Source: an uncultured Oscillospiraceae bacterium
GTDB lineage: Bacteria; Bacillota; Clostridia; Oscillospirales; Acutalibacteraceae
Direction of reading: 5' to 3'
DNA length: 25,410 nt
NCBI GenBank assembly: GCA_900540305.1
Contig: UQFL01000026.1
Location: 1 to 25,410 of the forward strand
Shown: piece after piece, positions 8,572 to 16,469 of the stretch
Layout: each line of letters begins with the position of its first letter
Position numbering within the stretch: position 1 is the first letter of the stretch
Program-made: the position numbers and the translations under genes
The notes under the pieces: model-generated
Told to the model about the DNA's origin: nothing
The model's input: only the letters and a program-made list of their open reading frames with translations
Database searches by the model: none

Positions 8572-8651
8572 AACATCACTCTCTTTAAATCGGCGTGTCT
8601 GCGCCGTAATATTATCTGTATTAAATGTATGCAAAATAAAAGCCGATTATG

Positions 8652-8680
8652 TTGTAAACAATTTAAATATGTGCTAAAAT
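8652..8680 (+). promoter_or_regulatory. Promoter of the DUF951-murI-prfA operon
   Basis: TTGTAA (8652-8657), a 17-nt spacer and TAAAAT (8675-8680), with TG at 8672-8673 giving an extended -10. Transcription should start near 8687, leaving a leader of about 65 nt with the hairpin at 8711-8738. Confidence 0.65.
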
Positions 8681-8699
8681 ACAGTTTAATAATATATAA

Positions 8700-8738
8700 T
8701 ATAATTAAAAAAGCCGCATATTTTGCCCACTGCGGCTT
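8700..8738 (-). terminator. Hairpin with U-tract facing the minus strand; also leader hairpin of DUF951 mRNA
   Basis: AAGCCGCA (8711-8718) pairs with TGCGGCTT (8731-8738) around a 12-nt loop. On the minus strand the stem is followed by TTTTTTAATTAT, a normal terminator shape. It would stop antisense transcription from the murI operon before it enters the S1 gene. In the plus transcript the same hairpin lies just before the ribosome binding site of the DUF951 gene. Confidence 0.6.
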
Positions 8739-8751
8739 AAGGGTGATTATT

Positions 8752-8940
8752 TTGGATTTAAAACTGCACGATATTGTTATAATGAAAAAACCGCACCCCT
8801 GCGGTTCAAAAGAATTTGAAGTGCTGCGACTTGGTGTGGACTACAAACTGAAATGCCTGGGCTGCGGCAGAGAAGTTATGGTGCCGAGAATTAAGGCGCA
8901 GAAAAGCATAAAAGCGGTTAAGGAAAATGGCAACGGCTGA
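8752..8940 (+). CDS. DUF951 domain-containing small protein
   Basis: 62 residues. The start is TTG at 8752 (LDLKLHDIV, read as MDLKLHDIV), preceded by AAGGGTG about 6 nt upstream. The family normally begins MDxKxGDIVxxKKPHPCGS, which this matches, so longer upstream starts are not real. KKPHPCGS is followed by LKCLGCGREVMVPR. The Cys residues (PHPCGS and CLGC) suggest a small zinc ribbon-like fold. Its biochemical role is unknown. It is the first gene of the operon, and its 3' end overlaps murI by 14 nt, suggesting translational coupling. Confidence 0.9.
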   Translation: MDLKLHDIVIMKKPHPCGSKEFEVLRLGVDYKLKCLGCGREVMVPRIKAQKSIKAVKENGNG

Positions 8941-9736
8941 CGAAAGACCCGTAGGTTTTCTTGATTCTGGAATAGGCGGCGTTACCGTTCTCAGGCTTGC
9001 AAAGCTGCTGCTTCCTAATGAAAACTGCTGTTTTTTCAGCGATTCAAAATACAACCCCTACGGCGACAGAACAGACGCCCAGATTATTTCCCGCTGTACT
9101 GAAATCGTTAATTTTCTTATTAACGAAAAAAACTGCAAGGCGATAGTTATTGCCTGCAACACGGCTTCCGCAAAGGCGGCAAGAACTCTGCGCTCACGCT
9201 TTAAAAACACGCCGATTATCGCCATTGAGCCAGCATACAAAATGGTGCACGACAAAAGCCCTAACGGTGCGACGCTGATTATGGCTACAAAGGGCACAAT
9301 ATCAAGCGAAAAATTCAGACGACTTTATTATTCTTACTACAACCACAAAACAAGTATTCACTCCTGCGTCGGTCTTGCGGATATTATAGAAAACGGCACA
9401 AAAGAACAGGTTGAGGAATACCTTAAAATTAATCTTGCAAGATACAAAGGCAAAGTTGAAAATGTTGTGCTTGGCTGCACTCATTATCCGCTTATAAAAG
9501 AAGAGATTACAAAAACGCTCGGCAATGTCAAATTTTTTGACGGGGCTGACGGCGTGAGCAGACGGCTTCAGTTCCTGCTGTCTCAAAACGGCATTGAAAA
9601 CGATAAAAACGCCGTGGGCAGGATTGAATTTTTCGACTCCTCAGACGATGAGGAAACAAGGATATTAAAAGAAAAACGCTTTTTCAGACTACTTAATGAA
9701 AGCGGTGACGAGGAAAAGATATGTTTGACAAACTGA
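8927..9736 (+). CDS. murI: Glutamate racemase
   Basis: 269 residues, a normal family length. It converts L- to D-glutamate in the cytoplasm for peptidoglycan. Visible motifs are the N-terminal FLDSGIGGVTVLR (11-23), SDSKYNPYGDR (38-48), the first catalytic Cys in ACNTA (Cys77) and the second in GCTHYP (Cys184). TAAGGAAA precedes the ATG, which lies inside the end of the DUF951 gene. Its own 3' end overlaps prfA by 16 nt. Confidence 0.96.
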   Translation: MATADERPVGFLDSGIGGVTVLRLAKLLLPNENCCFFSDSKYNPYGDRTDAQIISRCTEIVNFLINEKNCKAIVIACNTASAKAARTLRSRFKNTPIIAIEPAYKMVHDKSPNGATLIMATKGTISSEKFRRLYYSYYNHKTSIHSCVGLADIIENGTKEQVEEYLKINLARYKGKVENVVLGCTHYPLIKEEITKTLGNVKFFDGADGVSRRLQFLLSQNGIENDKNAVGRIEFFDSSDDEETRILKEKRFFRLLNESGDEEKICLTN

Positions 9737-10800
9737 CAGAAGTTGAAAAGAAATTTGAAGAGCTTAACGAGCTTGTGTGCAAGCCTGAAATAATAAGCGA
9801 CATTGAGCAGTACACAAAGCTTATGAAAGAGATTAAGCATTTAACGCCCGTTGTTCAGAAATTCCGTGAATACAAAAAGGCGCTCAAGGAAAACGAGGAC
9901 TGCCGAGCAATGCTTGAGGACAGCTCGCTTGATAATGATTTTGCCGAAATGGTTAAAGAGGAATTTGAACAGGGCAAGGAAAACCTTGAAAAAATCAGAG
10001 AAGAACTTAAAATTCTGCTTCTTCCGAGAGACCCTAATGACGACCGAAATGTTATCATAGAAATAAGAGGCGGCGCAGGCGGTGAGGAGAGTGCGCTTTT
10101 TGCAGGTGTGCTTTACAGAATGTACTCAATGTACGCCGAATCAAAGGGCTTTAAAACTGAAATCATAAACGCAAGCGAAACGGGTCTCGGCGGTTACAAG
10201 GAAATCAGCTTTTCAGTTGACGGAGACGGTGCGTACAGCCGTTTTAAATTTGAAAGCGGCGTTCACCGTGTTCAGCGTGTGCCCGAAACGGAAAGCCAGG
10301 GCAGAATACACACATCAACCGTTACGGTTGCCGTTTTGCCCGAGGCGGAAGAGGTTGATTTCGAGTTAAACGAAAAAGATTTGCAGATAGACACTTTCCG
10401 CTCAAGCGGTGCAGGCGGTCAGCACATCAACAAGACATCGTCCGCAATAAGAATTACGCATATTCCGACAGGCACAGTTGTTGAGTGCCAGGACGAGAGA
10501 AGCCAGCACAAAAACAAGGAAAAGGCGCTTAAAGTTTTAAGAGCAAGACTTTATGACGCAGAAAAAGCAAAGCACGACGCAGAGATTGCAGGCGAGCGCA
10601 AAGCGCAGGTAGGCACGGGCGACCGCTCCGAGAGAATACGCACATACAACTATCCTCAGGGCAGAGTTTCCGACCACAGAATAGGACTTACGCTCTATAA
10701 ATTAGAGCAGATTTTGAACGGCGACCTTGACGAGCTTATTGATGCGCTTATAACCGCAGACACGGCGGAAAAACTTAAAGCGAGCGCAGGTGAGGAGTAA
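9721..10800 (+). CDS. prfA: Peptide chain release factor 1
   Basis: 359 residues, the usual length. RF1 recognises UAA and UAG and triggers peptide release. The codon-reading tripeptide region reads VPETES (PET at 188-190, matching the PxT motif of RF1, not the SPF of RF2). The catalytic GGQ is at 232-234 in SSGAGGQHINKTSS. RGGAGGEES (116-124) is also typical. The start lies inside murI. The stop overlaps the next ATG (TAATG at 10798-10802). In many Firmicutes prfA is followed by prmC, which methylates the GGQ Gln; here prmC is absent and the tsaC-coaE fusion follows directly. Confidence 0.97.
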   Translation: MFDKLTEVEKKFEELNELVCKPEIISDIEQYTKLMKEIKHLTPVVQKFREYKKALKENEDCRAMLEDSSLDNDFAEMVKEEFEQGKENLEKIREELKILLLPRDPNDDRNVIIEIRGGAGGEESALFAGVLYRMYSMYAESKGFKTEIINASETGLGGYKEISFSVDGDGAYSRFKFESGVHRVQRVPETESQGRIHTSTVTVAVLPEAEEVDFELNEKDLQIDTFRSSGAGGQHINKTSSAIRITHIPTGTVVECQDERSQHKNKEKALKVLRARLYDAEKAKHDAEIAGERKAQVGTGDRSERIRTYNYPQGRVSDHRIGLTLYKLEQILNGDLDELIDALITADTAEKLKASAGEE

Positions 10801-12368
10801 TGGAGACTAAAATTCTCAAGCCGTCTGACGAAAACATAAAGACGGCGGGCGAAATAATCAAAAACGGCGGTCTTGTTGCATTCCCCACGGAAACGGTTTA
10901 CGGTCTCGGCGCAGATGCGCTCAACGAAGATGCAGTTTCAAAAATCTACAAAGCGAAGGGCAGACCGAGCGACAATCCGCTTATAGTTCACATTGCCGAA
11001 AAAGAGGACATTATCCCCCTTGTAAAAGAGGTTACACCGAAAGCGCAGGCGCTGATTGACGCCTTCTTCCCCGCTCCGCTGACGATAATTCTGCCGAAAA
11101 GCGATAAAATCGGCAAAACTGTCAGCGGCGGTCTCGGCACGGTGGGAATCAGAATGCCGCAAAACCCGATTGCAAGAGCGCTTATCAAGGCGGCAGGCAC
11201 ACCGATTGCCGCACCGAGCGCAAACACAAGCGGACTGCCGAGCCCTACAAACGCAAAATATGTTATTGAAGATATGACGGGAAAAATAGACGCCATAATT
11301 GACGGCGGCGACTGTGAATACGGCATCGAATCAACCGTGCTCACTCTTACAGGCGAAACGCCCGTTATTCTCCGCCCGGGTGCGATAACAAAGGAAATGC
11401 TTGAAGAGGTTATCGGCAAAGTTGAAATTGCAAAAGCCGTTACCGAGGGTATGAAAGACGGCGAAATTGCCGCATCACCCGGAATGAAATACAAGCACTA
11501 TGCCCCCAAGGCGAAAATAATTATAGTAAACGCAGACAAGAAAAAATACGAAAAATTCGTTAATTCAACAAAAGGCGCATTTGCCCTTTGCTTTGAGGAT
11601 GACGAGGTTACTATACCAAAAGTAACATTCGGCAAAGAGGGCGACGGACTGAGCCAGTCGCACGCACTTTTTGATTCGCTGAGAAAGCTTGACGAGCTCG
11701 GCGCAAAAAAGGTTTACGCAAGAAACCCCGAACTCACAGGAGTGGGGCTTGCAGTTTACAACAGGCTTATAAGAGCGGCGGCGTTTTGCGTTTTAGACCT
11801 TGAAAAGCCGTTTTTAATAGGACTGACAGGGCAGACAGGCGCAGGCAAAAGCTATGTGGGCGAATGTTTTAAAAAGGCGGGCTTCAACATTATTGACGCC
11901 GATTATTACGCAAAACTTATTACTCAAAAAAATTCTGAAATTTTCCCGCAATTACAGGCTCAATTCGGGCAGGATATTATTGTAAACGGCGAGCTTGACA
12001 GAAAACTGCTCGCAAAAAGAGCATTTTCAAGTCCCGAAAATACAAAGGCTCTAAACTCAATAATGCACCCTGCAATATTAAAAAAATGCGTTGAGGCGGC
12101 TGAGTACCCTGCCGTTTTTGACGCTCCGCAGCTTTTTGAGAGCGGCGCCGATAAATACTGCGCAAAAATAGTGAGCGTTGTTGCGCCGAAAGAACTCCGT
12201 CTTGAAAGAATAATGAAAAGAGACTCAATAACGCAGGACGAAGCGCTTTTGAGAATGAATGCGCAGTACAGCGAAGAATTTTTCAGACAAAATTCAGACT
12301 TTACCGTTATCAATGACGGCAGAAATATAGAAGAACAAATAAAAACTTTTACGGAGGAAATCATATGA
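10800..12368 (+). CDS. TsaC/Sua5 threonylcarbamoyl-AMP synthase fused to dephospho-CoA kinase (CoaE)
   Basis: 522 residues with two enzymes in one frame. Residues ~8-205 form a YrdC/Sua5 domain, which makes threonylcarbamoyl-AMP for tRNA t6A37. KAKGRPSDNPL (51-61), SANTSG (140-145) and the GIESTV stretch (175-180) are family landmarks. Residues ~225-332 match the Sua5 C-terminal domain (SPGMKYKHYAPKA, then GVGLAVYNRLIRAAAF). After a linker of about 7 residues, 338-522 is CoaE, which phosphorylates dephospho-CoA in the last step of CoA synthesis. It has a P-loop GLTGQTGAGKS (341-351), DADYYAKLI (367-375), and LERIMKRDSITQDEALLRM near 468-486. Both halves look complete. The gene overlaps prfA (TAATG) and the aminopeptidase (ATGA). 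No stop or frame change lies at the junction. Confidence 0.93.
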   Translation: METKILKPSDENIKTAGEIIKNGGLVAFPTETVYGLGADALNEDAVSKIYKAKGRPSDNPLIVHIAEKEDIIPLVKEVTPKAQALIDAFFPAPLTIILPKSDKIGKTVSGGLGTVGIRMPQNPIARALIKAAGTPIAAPSANTSGLPSPTNAKYVIEDMTGKIDAIIDGGDCEYGIESTVLTLTGETPVILRPGAITKEMLEEVIGKVEIAKAVTEGMKDGEIAASPGMKYKHYAPKAKIIIVNADKKKYEKFVNSTKGAFALCFEDDEVTIPKVTFGKEGDGLSQSHALFDSLRKLDELGAKKVYARNPELTGVGLAVYNRLIRAAAFCVLDLEKPFLIGLTGQTGAGKSYVGECFKKAGFNIIDADYYAKLITQKNSEIFPQLQAQFGQDIIVNGELDRKLLAKRAFSSPENTKALNSIMHPAILKKCVEAAEYPAVFDAPQLFESGADKYCAKIVSVVAPKELRLERIMKRDSITQDEALLRMNAQYSEEFFRQNSDFTVINDGRNIEEQIKTFTEEII

Positions 12369-13768
12369 GCGAAAAAAATGCTAAAGAACTGAAAAAACTC
12401 CTTTTCAACGACAAGCAAAACGGCGTTGACTTTATGAGCGACGAGGAGCTTAAAATCTGCGACGATTTCTGCGAGGGATACAAATCATTCCTCTATGACT
12501 GCAAAACAGAGAGAGAAGTTGCCGCATGGGCAGAGGAAACCGCAAAGGCGGCAGGCTTTGTAAAATTTGATGAATTCGGCGCACCACTTAAAGCGGGCGA
12601 CAAGGTTTATGTTGCAAACAGGGGCAAGGCGATTATTCTTTGCGTTAAGGGCAAAAGACCCGTCAATGAGGGCGTTCGCATTGCGGCGGCGCACATTGAC
12701 TCACCGAGAGTTGACCTCAAGCAGTGCCCCGTTTACGAGGACGGCGGTCTTGCCTGCTTCAAAACACACTACTACGGCGGAATTAAAAAATATCAGTGGG
12801 CGGCAATTCCGCTTTCACTTCACGGCAGAATCTGCAAAAATGACGGCTCATTCGTTGACATCAAACTCGGAGAGGCGGCTGGCGAGCCGAAATTCTGCAT
12901 AACAGATATTCTCCCCCACCTTGCAATCGAGCAGTACACAAGAAAGCCGAACGAGCTTATCAAGGGCGAGGAAATGAATGTTGTAATCGGCTCACGCCCG
13001 TTCAAGGACGATGAGGAAAGCGAGAGAATCAAGCTCAACATTCTCAATCTTCTTTATGAAAAATACGGCATTACGGAAAGAGATTTCCTTTCAGCCGAGT
13101 TGGAGCTTGTTCCTGCATTCACCGTTGACGATATAGGCTTTGACAGAAGCATGATAGGCGGCTACGGCCACGATGACAGAGTTTGCGCTTATCCCTCATT
13201 TGAAGCTATTCTTGATGTTGACGGCGCACCCGAATACACGGCTGTTACAATTCTTACAGACAAAGAGGAAATCGGAAGCGTTGGCAACACGGGTCTCAGC
13301 TCAAGCTACTTCCAGTATTTCATTGAGGACCTTGCACGCCTTGAGGGATTCGAGGGCAGAGATGTTCTCAGAAAGAGCAAATGCCTTTCAGCCGATGTTA
13401 ATGCGGCGTTTGACCCGACCTGGTCTTTCGCATATGAGAAAAACAACGCAAGCATTATCAATAACGGCGTTTGCGTTACAAAATACACAGGCGCAAGAGG
13501 AAAGAGCGAAACGAGCGACGCTTCTGCTGAATATGCAAGCTGGGTAAAAGCGCTGCTTGAAAACAACGGCGTTTTGTGGCAGAGCGGCGAACTCGGCAAA
13601 GTTGACGGAGGCGGCGGCGGAACAGTTGCTATGTTCATTGCAGGCCTTGATGTTGACACAATTGATGTGGGCGTTCCCGTTCTCTCAATGCACGCACCGT
13701 ATGAAATCGTAAGCAAAATAGATGTTTATATGGCTTACAAAGCATTCTTAACTTTCTTTACAAAATAA
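12365..13768 (+). CDS. M18 family zinc aminopeptidase
   Basis: 467 residues. M18 enzymes are cytoplasmic aminopeptidases with two zinc ions and a dodecameric assembly. Metal and catalytic motifs are present: AHIDSPR (109-115), GHDDR (268-272), DKEEIGS (299-305) and the terminal His in MHAPYE (His443). An N-terminal segment with FMSDEELKICDDFCEGYKSFL is typical of the clostridial 'aminopeptidase 1' subgroup. Start ATG 12365 overlaps the stop of the fused tsaC-coaE gene (ATGA), with GGAGG upstream. It is the last gene of the operon and is followed by a bidirectional-looking hairpin. Confidence 0.93.
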   Translation: MSEKNAKELKKLLFNDKQNGVDFMSDEELKICDDFCEGYKSFLYDCKTEREVAAWAEETAKAAGFVKFDEFGAPLKAGDKVYVANRGKAIILCVKGKRPVNEGVRIAAAHIDSPRVDLKQCPVYEDGGLACFKTHYYGGIKKYQWAAIPLSLHGRICKNDGSFVDIKLGEAAGEPKFCITDILPHLAIEQYTRKPNELIKGEEMNVVIGSRPFKDDEESERIKLNILNLLYEKYGITERDFLSAELELVPAFTVDDIGFDRSMIGGYGHDDRVCAYPSFEAILDVDGAPEYTAVTILTDKEEIGSVGNTGLSSSYFQYFIEDLARLEGFEGRDVLRKSKCLSADVNAAFDPTWSFAYEKNNASIINNGVCVTKYTGARGKSETSDASAEYASWVKALLENNGVLWQSGELGKVDGGGGGTVAMFIAGLDVDTIDVGVPVLSMHAPYEIVSKIDVYMAYKAFLTFFTK

Positions 13769-13781
13769 TAATGCACAGAAA

Positions 13782-13838
13782 AAGGCTGTGAAGAAGCAAC
13801 ATTAATAAGTTGACTTCATCACAGCCTTATTTTTATTT
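13782..13838 (+). terminator. Hairpin terminator between convergent genes, copy 2 of a related pair
   Basis: AAGGCTGTGA (13782-13791) pairs with TCACAGCCTT (13819-13828). After one mismatch, GAAG/CTTC extends the stem. The 17-nt loop contains CAAC and GTTG, which pair again (13797-13800 with 13809-13812). A T-rich tail follows on the plus strand and a short T-run on the minus strand, so it can serve both the aminopeptidase and the OYE gene. Confidence 0.85.
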
Positions 13839-15026
13839 AATTTTACCGTAAAGGCATCGTGTTGGCTCTTTTTCTATAACAAGTCCGCAGTAATTGCACA
13901 TAATACATTTTGCCTCTTTCTGCCTGCCGCTTTCAAGCTTAGAAACAAGATTCGGCTCGCAGATAAAAGGACGGCACATGGATATAAAATCCGCCTTTTT
14001 AGATTTTAGTATATTTTCCATATCATCAAGCTTATGTATTCCGCCCACTGCTATCACGGGTATGGAAACAGCTTTTTTAATAATCGCCGCATTATCCACA
14101 TTGAAATTTTCGAGCAGCTTTGGCTGTTTGATAAGCGGATTAACAAGCTTTGCCGCAGACAGGGCAAACTTTGAAAATCCCTTTGGAAAAGAAGCGCACG
14201 GTTCTCTGTATTTAAACACCGCTTCCATCGGCATTACTTTGCTTCTCATAGTGTTCATTCCGTCTGCAACCGTTCCGCAGGAGACCTCAACAGCGTCAAG
14301 CCCTGCTTTTTGCAGTCTTTTTAAAATCTCAACGCTTTCATTAATATTCATACCGTTTTTTCTGTTATCTGTAGCACTTATTTTTATCCAAACGGGAAGG
14401 TTTGTTTTTTCTTTAATACCCTTTATTATAAGCTCTGCAAAGCGGCATCTGTTTTCAAGGCTTCCGCCCCATTTGTCTTTTCTTCTGTTTCCGTGGGCAG
14501 ACAAAAAATCGTGAATTAAATACCCGTGCCCCCCGTGAAGCTGAACAGCGTCAAACCCTGCTTTTTCCGCTCTTACAGCCGCATTTACAAAATCATCTAT
14601 AATTTGATATATCTCATTTTCCTCAAGAGGCTTTGCCCTGTCGGGATAAAAAAGGTGTAACACATCTGACGGCGCAACTTTTTGCTCGCCTATTGCTTTT
14701 GACGATGTCTGCCTGCCGCAATGGGCAATCTGAAGCACAATTTTGCCGTTTGCACTATGCACAGATTCAGTAAGTTTTTTATATCTGTCAATACCTCTGT
14801 CATCATAAATAGTGAGCATTCTCGGATATGGCGAAACTCCGTTTTTGCTTACTGCGGCATAGCCTGTAATTATACAGCCCACATTATTTTCAGCAAGGAA
14901 TTTATATTTTTTTATAAGTTCATCGCTCGGCGCTCCGTTTTCATCAGCCAAACCGTCATGAGTAGCTGAGCGGAATATTCTGTTATTAACATTAAAAGAA
15001 GATATTTCTGCTTTTTCAAAAACCAT
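13833..15026 (-). CDS. NADH:flavin oxidoreductase, Old Yellow Enzyme family with C-terminal Fe-S cysteines
   Basis: 397 residues. OYE-family FMN TIM-barrel enzymes reduce activated C=C bonds. The barrel starts near residue 1. QIAHCGRQ (99-106), the substrate-binding LHGGHGYLIHDFLS (163-176) and WGGSLENRCRF (186-196) are hallmark motifs. ISMCRPFICEPNL (348-360) closes the flavin site. The C-terminal cysteines at 374, 377, 380 and 391 (CxxCxxC-x10-C) match the [4Fe-4S] site of the 2,4-dienoyl-CoA reductase branch. The protein stops there, lacking the FAD/NAD-binding half, so it needs a separate electron source. It is the last gene of a minus-strand unit, 28 nt after the NimA-like gene. The substrate is unknown. 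Confidence 0.9.
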   Translation of the reverse strand: MVFEKAEISSFNVNNRIFRSATHDGLADENGAPSDELIKKYKFLAENNVGCIITGYAAVSKNGVSPYPRMLTIYDDRGIDRYKKLTESVHSANGKIVLQIAHCGRQTSSKAIGEQKVAPSDVLHLFYPDRAKPLEENEIYQIIDDFVNAAVRAEKAGFDAVQLHGGHGYLIHDFLSAHGNRRKDKWGGSLENRCRFAELIIKGIKEKTNLPVWIKISATDNRKNGMNINESVEILKRLQKAGLDAVEVSCGTVADGMNTMRSKVMPMEAVFKYREPCASFPKGFSKFALSAAKLVNPLIKQPKLLENFNVDNAAIIKKAVSIPVIAVGGIHKLDDMENILKSKKADFISMCRPFICEPNLVSKLESGRQKEAKCIMCNYCGLVIEKEPTRCLYGKIK

Positions 15027-15054
15027 TGCTTTTCCCTTTTTTTATTAAAAATTA

Positions 15055-15522
15055 TTAGTGCTGTTTGCAAGACCACTCTGTAACTTCTAATTTGATAACG
15101 GCGGTGGCATTCAGCACCTTTTCGTCAAAATGCCATTCTTTCTTATCTGAATAATGCTTCATAATAAGCCGCATACCGTGAATTTTCTCTTCGCTGTTAT
15201 CAACAATACTCAAAGTTCCCTTGCCCATAACGCTTTGGTACCTGAAAGAGTATTCACACGCTTCTTCCCCCGTCATAAGCGAATGACCCGTATCGGCTTC
15301 AAAAACTGCGTGCACCTGCTTCAAAGCCAAGTCTATTTTTCTGCCCGCTTTTGCGCTGTGAAAATACAAAAAGAGCTTTTCACCGCAGACATCATATCCG
15401 AAATTCAAGGGAACGATATATGCCTCATCCCCGTCAACAAAACCAAGGCGGCAGCAATCGCACCCGTCTAAAATATTCACCATTTTATTAAATTCTGTTA
15501 TTTCCCTGTCTTTTCTTCTCAT
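15055..15522 (-). CDS. NimA-like pyridoxamine 5'-phosphate oxidase-fold flavoprotein
   Basis: 155 residues. The fold belongs to the PNPOx-like split-barrel flavoproteins, which include 5-nitroimidazole reductases (Nim). The sequence begins MRRKDREITE, followed by LGFVDGDEAYIVPLNFGY (26-43) and FHSAKAGRK (54-62), the flavin phosphate-binding type segment of this family. A cluster of Cys (CDCC at 21-24) is unusual in look but occurs in family members. The natural substrate is not known, and the sequence alone does not show nitroimidazole resistance. It sits 22 nt after the GNAT gene and 28 nt before the OYE gene on the same strand. Confidence 0.85.
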   Translation of the reverse strand: MRRKDREITEFNKMVNILDGCDCCRLGFVDGDEAYIVPLNFGYDVCGEKLFLYFHSAKAGRKIDLALKQVHAVFEADTGHSLMTGEEACEYSFRYQSVMGKGTLSIVDNSEEKIHGMRLIMKHYSDKKEWHFDEKVLNATAVIKLEVTEWSCKQH

Positions 15523-15544
15523 ACTTTCGCTCTCTAATTAAACT

Positions 15545-15997
15545 TTACGGCTGTTTCTTTTCCATAACATAATTTGTAAGCAATATTCCTGCTCTTTCAA
15601 CACTCTGTTCTTTTACCGCAGTATAACCTCTTTTTTCAAAAAACGGTTTTGCGGTAATAGATGCGTGAGTCACTATTTTACCCGTGCATTGTTTCTCTAA
15701 AATATCGCAAAGCGCCGTGGCAACACCCTGCCCCTGATAATCCTTGTGAACATAAAGTCTGTCAAGATATCCTGTTTTATCAATATCACCAAAACCGACA
15801 AGCGTTTCATTTTCTACGGCAACAATGCAGTAATGATTTTCAAAAGACTTTTGCCATTTATCAAAGTCTGCGTTTTTCGGCGCCCAGACATTTAACTGCT
15901 CCTCATTATAATCTTTTGAATTGACGAAGTGAACAGTATTGTAAAACAAACGGATTATCTCTTCACAGTCGGACGGCTTGTATTCTCTAATCACCAT
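15545..15997 (-). CDS. GNAT family N-acetyltransferase
   Basis: 150 residues from the chosen start, MVIREYKPSD. GNAT enzymes transfer acetyl from acetyl-CoA to an amine; the acceptor here is unknown. The acetyl-CoA-binding motif A is YLDRLYVHKDYQGQGVATAL (77-96, with QGQGVA), and FFEKRGYTAV (119-128) is the typical C-terminal strand region. An upstream ATG at 16105 would overlap the lipoprotein gene and adds 36 residues unlike a GNAT. AAAAAAGGG before 15997 supports the shorter start. It lies 10 nt after the lipoprotein gene, in the same unit. Confidence 0.88.
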   Translation of the reverse strand: MVIREYKPSDCEEIIRLFYNTVHFVNSKDYNEEQLNVWAPKNADFDKWQKSFENHYCIVAVENETLVGFGDIDKTGYLDRLYVHKDYQGQGVATALCDILEKQCTGKIVTHASITAKPFFEKRGYTAVKEQSVERAGILLTNYVMEKKQP

Positions 15998-16007
15998 TTG
16001 CCCTTTT

Positions 16008-16454
16008 TTATTCTCCCTGTTTAGCATAGAATGTGAGCGAGTATCCGCTGATTGCCATTGTGAGTGTGTCGCTTTTTGCGCCGTCCTTATATGTTGTGGG
16101 CGCACAGCCTGCGTAGCCTGTTTTGCCGTTTATGCTTATTTCATATATAACACCCTCGCCCTGAGTGTTTTCAACTTTATATTCTCCCGAATAGCTTTCG
16201 TCCGTATCCAAGTCTTTAATAGTAAAGCCGTTTTCGTCCGCCGTGAGAATTACATTTTTTATTTCTGCCTCTGTATAGACCTCGCTGTACTCCTGCGAGC
16301 GGGCAATAACATCTCCGTTTTCATTTTGTGCTGTTGAAAGCTGCCATTCGTGGTCTGTGATTTTGACCTTTTCCCCTGCGCTGCAGCCGACAAAGCAGGA
16401 AACAACTATTGTGAGCACTACAAAAAGAACTGCTAATGATTTAATCTTTTTCAT
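16008..16454 (-). CDS. Putative lipoprotein, function unknown
   Basis: 148 residues. The signal peptide MKKIKSLAVLFVVLTIVVS is followed by a lipobox FVGC, with the modified Cys at 24, so the protein should be anchored outside the cell membrane. The mature part is small, acidic and probably beta-rich (ITDHEWQLSTAQNENGDVI, then ESYSGEYKVENT). It resembles clostridial lipoproteins of unknown role. Two ATGs compete: GGGG lies only 1 nt from the one at 16460 but about 7 nt from the one at 16454, so 16454 is preferred. It lies between the CHR pair and the GNAT gene with gaps of about 10-15 nt. Confidence 0.8.
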   Translation of the reverse strand: MKKIKSLAVLFVVLTIVVSCFVGCSAGEKVKITDHEWQLSTAQNENGDVIARSQEYSEVYTEAEIKNVILTADENGFTIKDLDTDESYSGEYKVENTQGEGVIYEISINGKTGYAGCAPTTYKDGAKSDTLTMAISGYSLTFYAKQGE

Positions 16455-16469
16455 ATTCATTCCCCTTTA

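Noticed and set aside
8572..8634. ATG at 8634 as start of the S1-like protein
   Set aside because: It has no ribosome binding site. MKFYPEGQ at 8571 has AAAGAGAG upstream and fits better.
8434..8751. Longer reading frame upstream of the DUF951 protein (168 residues)
   Set aside because: The upstream part overlaps the S1 gene in antisense, has no binding site and does not look like DUF951. The TTG at 8752 matches the family N-terminus and has AAGGGTG before it.
15998..16105. N-terminal extension of the GNAT protein
   Set aside because: It would overlap the lipoprotein gene by almost 100 nt, and the residues do not look like a GNAT domain.
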